DNA of 64,000 nt, from the NCBI RefSeq assembly GCF_017745095.1, contig NZ_JAGHZZ010000016.1:1-64000 (forward strand). The letters run 5' to 3'. The notes beneath the pieces are model-generated. The model was not told where the DNA came from, ran no database searches, and saw only the letters and a list, made by a program, of their open reading frames with translations. Made by a program: the position numbers and the translations under genes. Shown here piece after piece: positions 49,458 to 60,089 of the stretch. The stretch comes from Sporocytophaga sp. Its GTDB lineage: Bacteria; Bacteroidota; Bacteroidia; Cytophagales; Cytophagaceae. Every line of letters begins with the position of its first letter. Position 1 is the stretch's first letter.

Positions 49458-51689
49458 ATGATTAGCTTTAAAGACAAAAAGATTAAATTCCTTTGGGTAG
49501 GATTCTGGAGCTTTGCTCTTTTCATTGCATTATTCATTTTCTCTATATCCATAAACCTGTTCGGTTTATTTGGTAAAATTCCCTCTCTGGAAATTCTTGA
49601 AAATCCTAAAAGTGACCTTTCTTCAGAAGTTTATACTGAAGACAATGTGCTGATGGGAAAATATTTTAAGTATAACAGGTCAAATGCAGATTACACGGAT
49701 CTTCCTGTTGATTTGGTTAATGCTCTGATTGCTACGGAAGACGTTCGTTTTTACAGACACTCAGGCGTTGATTTTAAAGGTACCTTTGCTATTTTTCTCT
49801 ATGCTGTAACATTCCAGAAGAGAGGATCCAGCACTTTGAGTCAGCAGTTGGCCAAAAATCTTTTCCAGATGAGGCAATCCAAAGAATATCAGGGTCCTCT
49901 AAGTAAGTTTATGCCTGTGGTGAAATTCAAGGAAATTATCACCGCGACGAGACTTGAAAGAGCCTATACAAAAAAAGAAATTCTGAATATGTATCTGAAT
50001 ACAGTCGAATTTGGAAATGGAACATACGGAATCACATCTGCTGCAAAAAAATATTTTAATAAAAAGCCATCTAAACTTAAGACTCAAGAAGCAGCCATGC
50101 TAATTGGTTTGCTTAAAGGACCAAGCGTTTATGATCCGATCAGAAAAGAGGAAAAAGCGCTGAACAGAAGGAATACGGTTCTAAGTCAGATGGTAAAATA
50201 CAATTATCTAAGTAAGGATCAGTTTGAAAAGCTTAAGCTGACCCCTCTTGCTTTAGATATTACTTATGAAAACCAGAATACTGGCCTAGCACCTTATTTC
50301 AGAGACTACATAGAAGATTACCTTGTTAACTGGTGCGATGACCATGGCTATAATCTATATGCTGATGGTTTGAAAATTTATACAACCATTAATTCTAAAA
50401 TGCAGACCTATGCAGAAGATGCTGTTTCAAATCATATGAAGGCTCTTCAGAAAGAGTTTTTTGCAGAATGGAAAGGTAAAACTCCGTGGGCTTCAAATAA
50501 ACTTGATGATAGAAAGTTTGTAGAGAGATTTGCAAAAAGGTCTGAAAGGTATAGGGTTTTGAAAGCAGAACTGGGTAATAATCCAGAACTGATATTCAAA
50601 GAAATGAGTAAGAAGGTTAAAATGAAAATCTATACGCTTAGGGGAACTAGGGACACAACTATGAGTCCAATGGATTCTGTTAGGTATTACCTTCATTTCC
50701 TTCATACCGGAATGGTAAGTATGGATCCTCATAATGGTCAAGTAAAAGCATGGGTAGGGGATGTAAACTTCAGGTATTTTAAGTATGACCATGTTAAAAA
50801 AGGAGCAAGACAACCAGGTTCTACATTTAAGCCACTACTTTATGCGTATGCGATAGAGGAAAAGGGTTTAACTCCTTGTTCTAAAGTGTTGGATACACAG
50901 GTTCCATTCACAATGCCGGACGGAAAAGTCTGGATACCCAAAAACAGTAATAACAATTATTCAAATGACTATATGACTTTGCGTCTTGGGATGGCAAGGT
51001 CTGTAAATACTATTGCTGCATATCTAATGAAACTGAGCGGTCCGGATTCTATTGTTGCTTTTGCTAAACGTCTTGGTATATCTTCTCAATTGGAAGCGGT
51101 TCCTACACTTGCTCTCGGAACTAGTGATGTATCAGTTTTTGATATGACTCAGGCTTATTGTGCCTTCGTAAACAACGGTTATAGGTATGAGCCATTGATG
51201 ATTACGAGAATTGAAGATAAATATGGAAATATTTTGGAAGAATTCAGAAATATACCTCAACAGGTTATATCATCTGAAACTGCGGCATCTATGGTTTATA
51301 TGTTAAAAGGTTCTGCAGAAGAAGATGGAGGTACAGCTCGGGACCTGGTAAGAAAATTTAATATAACAAGTGAAGTTGGAGGGAAAACAGGTACCACTCA
51401 AAACTCTGCTGATGGATGGTTTATGGGAGTATCACCTGATTTGGTTTCGGGTGTGTGGGTTGGTGCTGATGATAAAAATATTCACTTCCCTGATATGCGA
51501 TTTGGACAGGGAGCAAGAATGGCATTACCAATCTGGGGCCTGTATATGCAAAAAGTTTTTGCAGATAAAAATCTTGGAGTAAAAACGAAATTTGAAATTC
51601 CAGAATCTCTCAATGGTTCTTTTGATTGTGAATCTGCTGCCAATGAAGTTGATTCCACTGTAGTAGATTTGCCGGCTTCGTTTGACTAA
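49458..51689 (+). CDS. Penicillin-binding protein 1A-type transglycosylase/transpeptidase
   Basis: EDVRFYRHSGVDF; GSSTLSQQLAKNLF; transpeptidase RQPGSTFKP, KTGTT. Confidence 0.95.
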   Translation: MISFKDKKIKFLWVGFWSFALFIALFIFSISINLFGLFGKIPSLEILENPKSDLSSEVYTEDNVLMGKYFKYNRSNADYTDLPVDLVNALIATEDVRFYRHSGVDFKGTFAIFLYAVTFQKRGSSTLSQQLAKNLFQMRQSKEYQGPLSKFMPVVKFKEIITATRLERAYTKKEILNMYLNTVEFGNGTYGITSAAKKYFNKKPSKLKTQEAAMLIGLLKGPSVYDPIRKEEKALNRRNTVLSQMVKYNYLSKDQFEKLKLTPLALDITYENQNTGLAPYFRDYIEDYLVNWCDDHGYNLYADGLKIYTTINSKMQTYAEDAVSNHMKALQKEFFAEWKGKTPWASNKLDDRKFVERFAKRSERYRVLKAELGNNPELIFKEMSKKVKMKIYTLRGTRDTTMSPMDSVRYYLHFLHTGMVSMDPHNGQVKAWVGDVNFRYFKYDHVKKGARQPGSTFKPLLYAYAIEEKGLTPCSKVLDTQVPFTMPDGKVWIPKNSNNNYSNDYMTLRLGMARSVNTIAAYLMKLSGPDSIVAFAKRLGISSQLEAVPTLALGTSDVSVFDMTQAYCAFVNNGYRYEPLMITRIEDKYGNILEEFRNIPQQVISSETAASMVYMLKGSAEEDGGTARDLVRKFNITSEVGGKTGTTQNSADGWFMGVSPDLVSGVWVGADDKNIHFPDMRFGQGARMALPIWGLYMQKVFADKNLGVKTKFEIPESLNGSFDCESAANEVDSTVVDLPASFD

Positions 51690-51705
51690 CAAAAAGCACC
51701 AAACA

Positions 51706-51745
51706 CTTTATTCCTTTGTTTTTTTAATAGAATAAAGGAATAAAG
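51706..51745. promoter_or_regulatory. Hairpin overlapping the fpg/nei-like ribosome binding region
   Basis: CTTTATTCCTTT ... AAAGGAATAAAG (12-bp perfect arms); right arm includes AAGGA upstream of ATG 51748. Confidence 0.6.
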
Positions 51746-51747
51746 TT

Positions 51748-52536
51748 ATGCCGGAATTACCAGATGTTTCTGTCTTTAGAGATTATTTTGATAAAGCAAC
51801 TCATAATAAAAAGATCGAAAGAGTTGATGTTATTGAAAAACGAATACTAAGAGGAACCTCCGAAAAAGAATTAAATAAAGTCCTTAAGGGTAAAATTTTT
51901 AAAAATTCAGATAGATACGGAAAACATCTATTTGCAGAAATTGGCTCTAAAGTGGGCCTCGATATTCATTTCGGTATGACAGGTGATCTGGAGCTCATTG
52001 ATGACCTTTCTAAAATTCCCCCATATACAAGATTGCTTTTTGTTTTCCAGGATGGAGAAGGGTTAGCCTTCGAAGATCAGAGAATATTCGGACACATAAG
52101 TCTTGTAAATAACCTTGATGATCTGGTCTCCCAAAATGATTTAGGAAAAGATGCCCTAACTATTACTGCTGAAGAGTTTCATGAAATAATTCGTAAGAGA
52201 AGAGGGAAGATTAAATCTATTCTGATGAATCAATCGTTGATTTCTGGTATTGGAAATGTCTATGCAGACGAAATTCTTTTTCAGGCAGGTATTCATCCGG
52301 AGGCAAAGGGAAGTCGAATACCTGACGATAAAATAAGGAAATTGTTTTCTACAATGAATAAAGTTTTGAAAACAGCTATAAAATATGAAGCTCACAGGGA
52401 AGATTTTCCAACTAAGTTTTTAATCAACCATAGAAGGGAAAATGATGAGTGCCCAGGAAAGTGCGGTAAAATCAATGTGATTAAAATAAATGGGCGCACT
52501 ACTTATTTTTGTGACGCTTGTCAACAGCTTTATTAG
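51748..52536 (+). CDS. Fpg/Nei family DNA glycosylase
   Basis: MPELPDV N-terminus; GIGNVYADEILF; C-terminal zinc finger CPGKCGKINVIKINGRTTYFCDACQ. Confidence 0.93.
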   Translation: MPELPDVSVFRDYFDKATHNKKIERVDVIEKRILRGTSEKELNKVLKGKIFKNSDRYGKHLFAEIGSKVGLDIHFGMTGDLELIDDLSKIPPYTRLLFVFQDGEGLAFEDQRIFGHISLVNNLDDLVSQNDLGKDALTITAEEFHEIIRKRRGKIKSILMNQSLISGIGNVYADEILFQAGIHPEAKGSRIPDDKIRKLFSTMNKVLKTAIKYEAHREDFPTKFLINHRRENDECPGKCGKINVIKINGRTTYFCDACQQLY

Positions 52537-53536
52537 GCAGCTTTCTTTGAACTATTAAATATTCAAGGTTGCCAAAAGAAAATGTATCTGGTTGATCTAT
52601 ACTTAAATCAGTGATCTTTCCTGACCAGGTTTCTATAACATCATGCTGAGTATTGAAAGGTCCTTTATCAAAATCAACAGCTCGAATAGTTATTTTATCG
52701 TCGGGAGCGCACATAAAATAGGTTGATTGGAAGGGCTTCGTATACTGAATTACATTTTTTATTTCTGGACTGTGGTAAATATAATCATCACCACATTGAA
52801 CATCCCAGAAAAGATCGGGAAACCCTGTGCCTCCAAAAGTATAGTCATATTTGGAAGGATCGCAAACATTCGTGTTAAGTTTGAATTTTAACACTTCAAT
52901 GGAAGTACTTATAAGTTCAGGAGCATCAATTTGAAATTTAATTGTCTTTGAAGCTACTGGTTTATGCGAAAAATAGTCAACTTCTTTGAGATCACTTTTC
53001 AAACTATCTTGTTTGAAGCGGACAGGAATAGCTTCAAATATAAGGTTAAGGGAATGTGTTCCTTTTGTCAGTTCCAGAGATCTGATTGGAATAGAATAAT
53101 TAAGAATTCTATCCCCATCTTTGACAAGCAAAAACTCATCATGCAAACTTAAAAATTTTTCGGAATAATAGTTTATTGGAGATGTATATGTCTTCTTGCC
53201 TGAACAAGATAAGGAAATATAAAGAGCTTCAATTCCTTGATTTTTTAGTCCTTTCCAAAAGAGATCTGATAAATGAACTTTAAAGTCAACTTCAATCACA
53301 TTAGCCTTCTCGTTTGTAACTGTGTCAATGCTATAAATATTAAAATTAAGACCTTTTTCAAGAGAATCTATTGAAGTATATTTAATACCAGAGTATTTCA
53401 ATTGAGGGGGGATCTGGTTGGCATTTGATTCATGATGAGAAGCTTCCTTGCAAGAAGGCGATATGAAAATGAAAAGTATTGCTATCAGATTAAGTAATAA
53501 ATTTTGTTTCATTGAGTTCTTCACTCTCTTTATCAT
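52499..53536 (-). CDS. Hypothetical lipoprotein
   Basis: LIAILFIFISPSCKEASHH lipobox; 38-bp 3' overlap with the glycosylase gene. Confidence 0.7.
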   Translation of the reverse strand: MIKRVKNSMKQNLLLNLIAILFIFISPSCKEASHHESNANQIPPQLKYSGIKYTSIDSLEKGLNFNIYSIDTVTNEKANVIEVDFKVHLSDLFWKGLKNQGIEALYISLSCSGKKTYTSPINYYSEKFLSLHDEFLLVKDGDRILNYSIPIRSLELTKGTHSLNLIFEAIPVRFKQDSLKSDLKEVDYFSHKPVASKTIKFQIDAPELISTSIEVLKFKLNTNVCDPSKYDYTFGGTGFPDLFWDVQCGDDYIYHSPEIKNVIQYTKPFQSTYFMCAPDDKITIRAVDFDKGPFNTQHDVIETWSGKITDLSIDQPDTFSFGNLEYLIVQRKLPNKAVDKRHKNK

Positions 53537-53581
53537 TGGTTAGTTGCTTTTATTTAAATTATATTTTACTAATAAATTTAA

Positions 53582-53604
53582 TTTTTAGAAAATTTTACTA
53601 AAAA
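53582..53604. promoter_or_regulatory. Candidate operator palindrome
   Basis: TTTTTAG AAAATTTTA CTAAAAA, upstream of the S24-type regulator unit. Confidence 0.35.
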
Positions 53605-53656
53605 TATTAGCGTATGTTAGTTTTATGATGTTTATTTGCTAAAAAACATCGTATTT

Positions 53657-53857
53657 ATGTTAGTTGCTGCTAAAAGGGGTTTCAAATTAAAATATTTTTT
53701 ACGTAAACCTATACCCAATTCAAGATTCATACAGGTTAATTACCTGTTTGAAGATAATACGGGATTTTTCATTCATGGTGAAAAACTGGTCGAAAATAAA
53801 AGCAGTTTGAGCAGAATGATTAGCAATGTATTACAGGATATTAATATTTTGATTTAA
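53657..53857 (+). CDS. Small hypothetical protein
   Basis: MLVAAKRGFKLKYFLRKPIPNSRF..., just upstream of the regulator. Confidence 0.4.
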   Translation: MLVAAKRGFKLKYFLRKPIPNSRFIQVNYLFEDNTGFFIHGEKLVENKSSLSRMISNVLQDINILI

Positions 53858-53880
53858 TTAGTGGATATAATTTAAAAAAC

Positions 53881-54654
53881 ATGACTCTGATCAGTGACAA
53901 TATAAAGCATTTAAGAAAGCAAAAAGGATTTACACAGGAACAATTGGCTGAAAAGGTAGGAATAAAAAGATCTTTATTAGGTGCTTATGAAGAAGGAAGG
54001 GCAGAACCTGGTTTGTACAACCTTATTATGTTTTCTAAAATACTTGAAGTGTCAGTAGATGCACTCATTAGTGGGGATTTAAAAGATCCTGAAAGCTATA
54101 AGCAAGTGATGCAGAAAGATATTGAAGCTAAGAAATTGAGAGTACTTTCAATAACTGTAGATAAAAATGATAATGAATCAGTTCCTATGGTTCCCCAAAA
54201 AGCGGCAGCTGGGTATCTTAACGGTTATGCTGATCCTGAATATATTGGAGACCTTCCCAATTTTTATCTTCCTAACTTTAAAAATGGAACCTTTCGTGCA
54301 TTTGAAATCTCAGGAGATTCTATGTTACCGCTTGTCTCCGGGACCATTATTATAGGTCAGTATGTTGATAATTGGAATTATGTCAAAGATGATCAGACTT
54401 ATATTGTTGTGACTTCAAAAGAAGGCATAGTTTACAAAAGAGTCACTAATCATTTAAAAACCAGAGAAGTATTTCTATTATCATCAGATAATCCTGTTTA
54501 TTCTCCTTACGAAGTACATCCGGATGACATACTTGAAGTCTGGGAGGCGAAAGCATTCATCAGTACAGAGTTTCCCAAACCCGATATGTCAATAGAAAAG
54601 CTTGCTCATATGGTGGTAAATATGAAAGAAGAGCTTAAGAATTTGAAGAAGTAA
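53881..54654 (+). CDS. XRE-HTH transcriptional regulator with S24 peptidase-like C-terminus
   Basis: HTH KGFTQEQLAEKVGIKRSLLGAYEEGRAEP; FEISGDSMLPLVSGTIIIGQYV. Confidence 0.9.
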   Translation: MTLISDNIKHLRKQKGFTQEQLAEKVGIKRSLLGAYEEGRAEPGLYNLIMFSKILEVSVDALISGDLKDPESYKQVMQKDIEAKKLRVLSITVDKNDNESVPMVPQKAAAGYLNGYADPEYIGDLPNFYLPNFKNGTFRAFEISGDSMLPLVSGTIIIGQYVDNWNYVKDDQTYIVVTSKEGIVYKRVTNHLKTREVFLLSSDNPVYSPYEVHPDDILEVWEAKAFISTEFPKPDMSIEKLAHMVVNMKEELKNLKK

Positions 54655-54660
54655 GTTGCC

Positions 54661-55407
54661 TTACTTCTTCGATATTTTTTCAAACATATCAATAAGTTTT
54701 GAGACACTCTTATCTTTATCTGAAAGGTTAATAACCCCTTCATTCGCTTTAAACCATATGCCTTCTCCAGTATTAATGTAATACCCCTGAGCTTTACCGG
54801 GAGTAGAAAGGCTGTTCTCATAAATATACTCGGGTAGATAAACTGTTTGAAGGGTATTTTTCAGGTCTTCCCACTTCAACTCTATAACCTTTTTTTGATT
54901 GTTTTTTTCTATTTCTGCTATAAATTTTCGGGTTTTAAATTCAGGTTTAAGATTGACTGCGATAAGATCCTGGGGGAAGTTCTTTATAAAATTAATCTCT
55001 AAATTGGCTTCTTTACCTGAGGTTTCATAAATGGCTTGTGTCACTTCTTGAATGAAATAAGCCCATTCATCAATATTCTCTGGAGATCCTGATATGATTT
55101 TGGGAGCTTCAATCAGCACTTTTATCTCTGATTCCTCTTTAAGGAATGTGGATTTGTTAATTAGAGTTTGAATAGGATCGATCCACACAGAACTTAAACT
55201 GCCATTCCAGTTATAATCATCGTTCAAAGTGAATCCTTCATCTAAAATATCATCTTCTGTGAGTTCTTCCCGTCCAATATATTTAATATTAAATTCAACT
55301 TTGAGCAGATTATTTGCGTTAATAAATTTCAAAATAATGGTGTTGGAATAGGGAGGGTAAAGGTCAGATGGAGTAAAATTTATTTCAAAACTGTGAAAGT
55401 TATTCAT
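54661..55407 (-). CDS. Hypothetical protein
   Basis: Intact ORF, no recognised motif. Confidence 0.6.
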   Translation of the reverse strand: MNNFHSFEINFTPSDLYPPYSNTIILKFINANNLLKVEFNIKYIGREELTEDDILDEGFTLNDDYNWNGSLSSVWIDPIQTLINKSTFLKEESEIKVLIEAPKIISGSPENIDEWAYFIQEVTQAIYETSGKEANLEINFIKNFPQDLIAVNLKPEFKTRKFIAEIEKNNQKKVIELKWEDLKNTLQTVYLPEYIYENSLSTPGKAQGYYINTGEGIWFKANEGVINLSDKDKSVSKLIDMFEKISKK

Positions 55408-55470
55408 ATTTGATTTGTTTTTTTAAATTTTATAAATATTTTTCAACGCAAATTAGTACAAACGTAAATA

Positions 55471-56016
55471 ATGAAAGGTTTAAAAAGTATTATCTGTGAT
55501 ACAATATTAGGTGAAACAGGTATTAAGTTGACAGCCAAGGATTTGGGTATTAAGTTCGAAGCTGATGGTGTTATAGTGAAGCTTTGGGATTTCGAAGTGC
55601 TTAAAATGGCTATTCATGGGCACAAAGATACAGATACTGCTGAATTTGCTGAAGATTTATTAGATGCTCTTTTTGAAGAATATTATGACTTCAGGGAGAA
55701 GGTAATAGAATTAAAGCTGGAAGATTTGAATCAGCGTTGGAGACCTTTGATTATTGATACAATTACCCCAATTTTGAAGAAGAACAAGGTAAGTCAAGGT
55801 GTATTAGATGTGTTGGATTACGAGTTTGTAGATATGGGTTATGTAAAAACCCCATATTCTAACCCGGATGAAGAGGAGTGGGGCTTCCCAATTTTTGCTC
55901 TGAGAATTACCGATTTTGAAGATCTAGAATATTTGCATACAATTGATGCATATTCTGATTTACAAAAATTTGACTTTGATGGTCTTGTTAAAGATTTTCT
56001 TAAAAAGATAAGATAA
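55471..56016 (+). CDS. Hypothetical acidic protein
   Basis: Intact ORF, no recognised motif. Confidence 0.6.
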   Translation: MKGLKSIICDTILGETGIKLTAKDLGIKFEADGVIVKLWDFEVLKMAIHGHKDTDTAEFAEDLLDALFEEYYDFREKVIELKLEDLNQRWRPLIIDTITPILKKNKVSQGVLDVLDYEFVDMGYVKTPYSNPDEEEWGFPIFALRITDFEDLEYLHTIDAYSDLQKFDFDGLVKDFLKKIR

Positions 56017-56067
56017 TTTTAGCGTTCAATAAAATTAAATAACCTGTTCTGTGTATTCGGGACAGGT

Positions 56068-57132
56068 TTATTTATTGATTTTAATTGTTTTTAGTTTGTC
56101 AATTTTTCCTGATGCTGTGTATTCAAAATTTTGACAAAATATAAAATACCTTGGAACTTCATATTTAGACAGTTCTCTTTTTAATAATAGAAGTATATCT
56201 GATTTTGAATTTTCAAAGCCTTCATAATAAAAGGCCAATGCTTCTCCCAGCTTTTCATCAGGTTGTTTTGCTAAAAAGAAATTTATTCCAAAATTCCTCT
56301 CTTTCAGGATCCTGTTAATTTTATCTTCTATTGATTCTATCTGAAGTTTTATTCCTCCGGAATTTACGATATTATCAATCCTACCAAGCCATGTGAATTC
56401 TCTTTCTGAATGAAATTGAACAAGGTCATTGGTTGTAACCCATTGATTGTTGGTCACAAGGCCTTTAATTTCCAGACAGCCCCTCAAATCTACTCTTGTT
56501 TCAACTCCTTCAAATACCTTAAAATGATCTGATTGCTGCGGCCCGTTTAATAATTTTAAAGCTATATGACTTACTGTTTCAGTCATCCCATAAGTACTGT
56601 ATATAGGTACACTTAAGTTTTGAAGTCTTGCCTTTAATGTCTCTGAAACAGCTGCTCCACCTACAATGACGGCCTTTAACTTATTTAATCTTGCTGAACT
56701 TTCAGGATTGTTCAAAACTGTTTCCAATTGAAGCGGAACTATAGCTGTAAAGTCAAATTCAAAGTTCTCGGGAATTGATTTAAAGGGATCTGAAACAGGA
56801 GGAATGATATAGGAATTAAATTTTTCTACCATTGTTCTAACAAGCATCATTTTACCACCAATCATATTAGTGTTGATGCAAATTAGAGCTCTATCGCCAG
56901 ATTTCAGTCTTAGTGCTTTTATCGTAGCTCTTGCACTTGCTTCCATCTGCACTCTGTTTATTTCAATGACTTTGGGTGTTGAAGTTGATCCTGAAGTCTG
57001 AAGCAAAAATATTTCTTTATGATTCAACCAGTCTCTTAAAAATGAAATTGTTGTAGACTCGTATTCATCTGAAGTAGTGAAAAGATCCAGCTTTTCTAAT
57101 TCAATTTTTCGATTGTTAAGGTAGATATCCAC
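56068..57132 (-). CDS. menE: o-succinylbenzoate-CoA ligase-like AMP-binding enzyme
   Basis: LLQTSGSTSTPKVIEI; YGMTETVSHIA; menD neighbour. Confidence 0.9.
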   Translation of the reverse strand: MDIYLNNRKIELEKLDLFTTSDEYESTTISFLRDWLNHKEIFLLQTSGSTSTPKVIEINRVQMEASARATIKALRLKSGDRALICINTNMIGGKMMLVRTMVEKFNSYIIPPVSDPFKSIPENFEFDFTAIVPLQLETVLNNPESSARLNKLKAVIVGGAAVSETLKARLQNLSVPIYSTYGMTETVSHIALKLLNGPQQSDHFKVFEGVETRVDLRGCLEIKGLVTNNQWVTTNDLVQFHSEREFTWLGRIDNIVNSGGIKLQIESIEDKINRILKERNFGINFFLAKQPDEKLGEALAFYYEGFENSKSDILLLLKRELSKYEVPRYFIFCQNFEYTASGKIDKLKTIKINK

Positions 57133-57176
57133 GTGATCTGAATCTCTATTGTCGGATAATAAAATTTGGCGATTAC

Positions 57177-58862
57177 TTATTTTCCAAATTGCTCTTTAAT
57201 CTGCTGCTTGAAGGAATTGAAAACCTTTGTATTGTTATCTATACTGGTTTCAATTTCTAATATCTTTGATTTGCCAGATGTTGGCAGTAGTTTTGGTAAA
57301 GCTGCCTTAAATGATTCTCTATCATTGCAATGTAAATAATCAAGGTTAAATTCACCTGCGATATGGTCAGCTTTTAGTTTTTGATTGGTAATAAAATATT
57401 CTGAAGCTTCTTTCAGATTTTTGGGGCCATCAATCATATTAAAGATACCGCCACCATGATTGTTTAATAGAACAATTCTTAAATTATCTGGCAGGTAATT
57501 ATTCCAGAAAGCATTTCTATCATAAAAGAAAGCAAGATCTCCGGTCAAAAGAAATACCAGCTTTTCAGTGCATAAAGCATTACCAACAGCTGTACTCAGC
57601 ACTCCATCTATTCCGCTTGTACCTCTGTTTGCTCTTACAACAGTTCCTGAATCGATAAAGCTTCCAAAGTAATTCGCATATCTCACTGGCATGCTATTAG
57701 ATAGGTGAAGAATAATTTCTGGAGATAGATTTTTTGTGACCTGAAATGCTGCTTCAAATTCTGAAAATTCTGATTGAGAATTAAAGAAGTTGCTAAGAAT
57801 GGTAAGTCCTTTATTATCCATAGTAATCCAGTTGTTCAGCCATTCATCATTTTTTATATCACCTTTAAATATACTGAAAAACGATTTCGGCTCAACAGGA
57901 ATAATGTGCGAAAGGCATTGATATGTGTCAGCAGCTTCTCCGGAAGGATCTATATGCCAATGATGTTTTGGTTTGTATTTTCTTAGAAAAGATTTCAGAC
58001 TTTTAGATAGTACAGATTGACCAAATGTGATAAGTAAATCTGGTGATAGTTTTTCTAATTCAGGTTCTCCTGAAAGAATGATATCAATGTTTTGTATTTT
58101 ATTCTTGCAATGAAGATTGGCAATAGGCTCTGCCCATAATGGAATTCTATGATGATCTGTAAATATAGATACTGCTGTATTCAGTTCAGTATTGTCATTG
58201 TTTTGCCCGCTAAGCAATACTACTTTCTCACTTTGATTAAACAACTGTATAAGTTGTTTTAGATCTGAGGTATCTACAGCAGATTGAGCCTTTACTTTTT
58301 CAATTATTCTAGCGGCAGAATATTTTACATCATTGCTATTCTTAGGATAAAATGGCTCACGTAAAGGAATATTGATATGTACCGGACCCTTAGGATATGA
58401 CTCAGCTAAGTTTATTGCTTCAGAAATACTTCTTTGAATATGCCAAGCCGAATCTGGGTTTTGATGATCTGTTGGAAGCTGGAAGAATTTTTTTACATGG
58501 TTTCCATAAATATTTTGCTGCCGGATCGTCTGTCCATCCTGCTGATCCACCCATTCCGGAGGTCTGTCTGCAGTCAGTATTATCAATGGTATTTGTTGGT
58601 AAAAAGCTTCAGCTACAGCGGGGGCATAATTAAGTGCAGCAGTGCCGCTTGTACATAAAAGCCCAACGGGTTTTTGGGTTTCAAGTGATAAACCTAATGC
58701 AATAAATGCTGCCGATCTTTCATCTGTAACTGTCCTGCTAGTTAATTTGGGGTGGTTGACTATAGATACAGTAAGAGGGGCGCAGCGAGAGCCGGGTGAT
58801 AATACAAAGTTATTTAGACCTTTTTTAGAGCAGATTTCTGCAATGTTATAAATTGATTCCAC
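57177..58862 (-). CDS. menD: SEPHCHC synthase
   Basis: FVLSPGSRCAPLTV; DERSAAFIALGLSLET; GTAALNYAPAVAEA. Confidence 0.95.
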   Translation of the reverse strand: MESIYNIAEICSKKGLNNFVLSPGSRCAPLTVSIVNHPKLTSRTVTDERSAAFIALGLSLETQKPVGLLCTSGTAALNYAPAVAEAFYQQIPLIILTADRPPEWVDQQDGQTIRQQNIYGNHVKKFFQLPTDHQNPDSAWHIQRSISEAINLAESYPKGPVHINIPLREPFYPKNSNDVKYSAARIIEKVKAQSAVDTSDLKQLIQLFNQSEKVVLLSGQNNDNTELNTAVSIFTDHHRIPLWAEPIANLHCKNKIQNIDIILSGEPELEKLSPDLLITFGQSVLSKSLKSFLRKYKPKHHWHIDPSGEAADTYQCLSHIIPVEPKSFFSIFKGDIKNDEWLNNWITMDNKGLTILSNFFNSQSEFSEFEAAFQVTKNLSPEIILHLSNSMPVRYANYFGSFIDSGTVVRANRGTSGIDGVLSTAVGNALCTEKLVFLLTGDLAFFYDRNAFWNNYLPDNLRIVLLNNHGGGIFNMIDGPKNLKEASEYFITNQKLKADHIAGEFNLDYLHCNDRESFKAALPKLLPTSGKSKILEIETSIDNNTKVFNSFKQQIKEQFGK

Positions 58863-58867
58863 AAGTA

Positions 58868-60076
58868 TTATTGAAGATGATCAAAAAGCGATTCTAAGGT
58901 GTACATTTTATGATTGGTCTCCTCCAATTCATTGGCAGCCACTGAATCTTTTGTAATACCAGCTCCTGCAAAGAAGGTAACTTTTCCTGACTGAATTTTG
59001 CAGCACCTGATATTTACATAAATACTAGTTTCGTTATTTATTTTGATTGGTCCAAGAAACCCTGTAAATAGTTCTCTATCATAATTTTCCATTTCTGTTA
59101 TGAAATTCATTGCAGGCTCTTTTGGAGTGCCACATACCGCAGAAGTAGGATGAAGAAGTTTCAGCATGCTGAATAAAAGATCAGGGAACGGAACTTCATT
59201 GATATTAACAGTATAATCTGTTCTCAAGTGAAAGAGATTTCCTGCCTGAACAGTTCTTGGTCCCTCATCTTCATATTCCCGCAGTCGTATAGATTTAAAG
59301 CAATTGATAATATATCGACTTACTATTGCCTGCTCTTCAATTTCCTTTTGTGTCCAGACGACTTCATTAAGTTTTTGAATGCCTGTTACAGGTTTAGTAG
59401 CAGCCAAAGCTATCGTTTTGAAGATGTTATCTTTTGAAACACTGACAAGAAGTTCAGGAGTAGCTCCTATCCATGTTCCCAATGTTGGATGACTTACCAA
59501 TGAACTGAAAGCCTGAGGATGTTTTTGACAAAGCTGAAGATAAAATTGAAAAGGGTTAAATCCAGAAGGAAGTTCTTTCTCTTTTGATCTGGAAAGGACA
59601 ATTTTCTTAAATTTTTCTTTTTGAATTTCTTGAACAGCTTTTTCTACCTGAGCTTTGAATTCCTGAGGCTGACCAGTTTGTGGGTTTTTAGAGCTAAGTT
59701 TCTCCTGGTGAATTGGGGTAAACTCATTGTAATGATATTCAAAGGCTTCAGCCAGATCACTATTGGGAATATTATTTACCTGAATTTCGCTTTCAGAAGA
59801 ATTGAAATAAATGTCTGGTCTGATCAGAATGGTCTCTTTTAAGTCCGGGTTGATAAATGGACTTAAAATAAATCCAGCTTCAATGTTTTCATTAAACTCA
59901 ACTTTATTAAGAGTTTCTGAAAAGTCTATGATGATGGAAATATCATTCCTCCCTGGTTCTCTCCACACAGCGACAGCAAGTCCAAGGTTAAAAGAAGCGG
60001 TGAATAAACGCTCCAGTGTTTCTTCAGCCCGATCAAAACTTTGTATAAAGTCTGTGCGGGTGCTCAATCCCTTCAT
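58868..60076 (-). CDS. menF: Isochorismate synthase
   Basis: KIVLSRSKEKELP; HPTSAVCGTPKEPAMNFI; chorismate-binding fold. Confidence 0.92.
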   Translation of the reverse strand: MKGLSTRTDFIQSFDRAEETLERLFTASFNLGLAVAVWREPGRNDISIIIDFSETLNKVEFNENIEAGFILSPFINPDLKETILIRPDIYFNSSESEIQVNNIPNSDLAEAFEYHYNEFTPIHQEKLSSKNPQTGQPQEFKAQVEKAVQEIQKEKFKKIVLSRSKEKELPSGFNPFQFYLQLCQKHPQAFSSLVSHPTLGTWIGATPELLVSVSKDNIFKTIALAATKPVTGIQKLNEVVWTQKEIEEQAIVSRYIINCFKSIRLREYEDEGPRTVQAGNLFHLRTDYTVNINEVPFPDLLFSMLKLLHPTSAVCGTPKEPAMNFITEMENYDRELFTGFLGPIKINNETSIYVNIRCCKIQSGKVTFFAGAGITKDSVAANELEETNHKMYTLESLFDHLQ

Positions 60077-60089
60077 CCGATAAGTGTAT

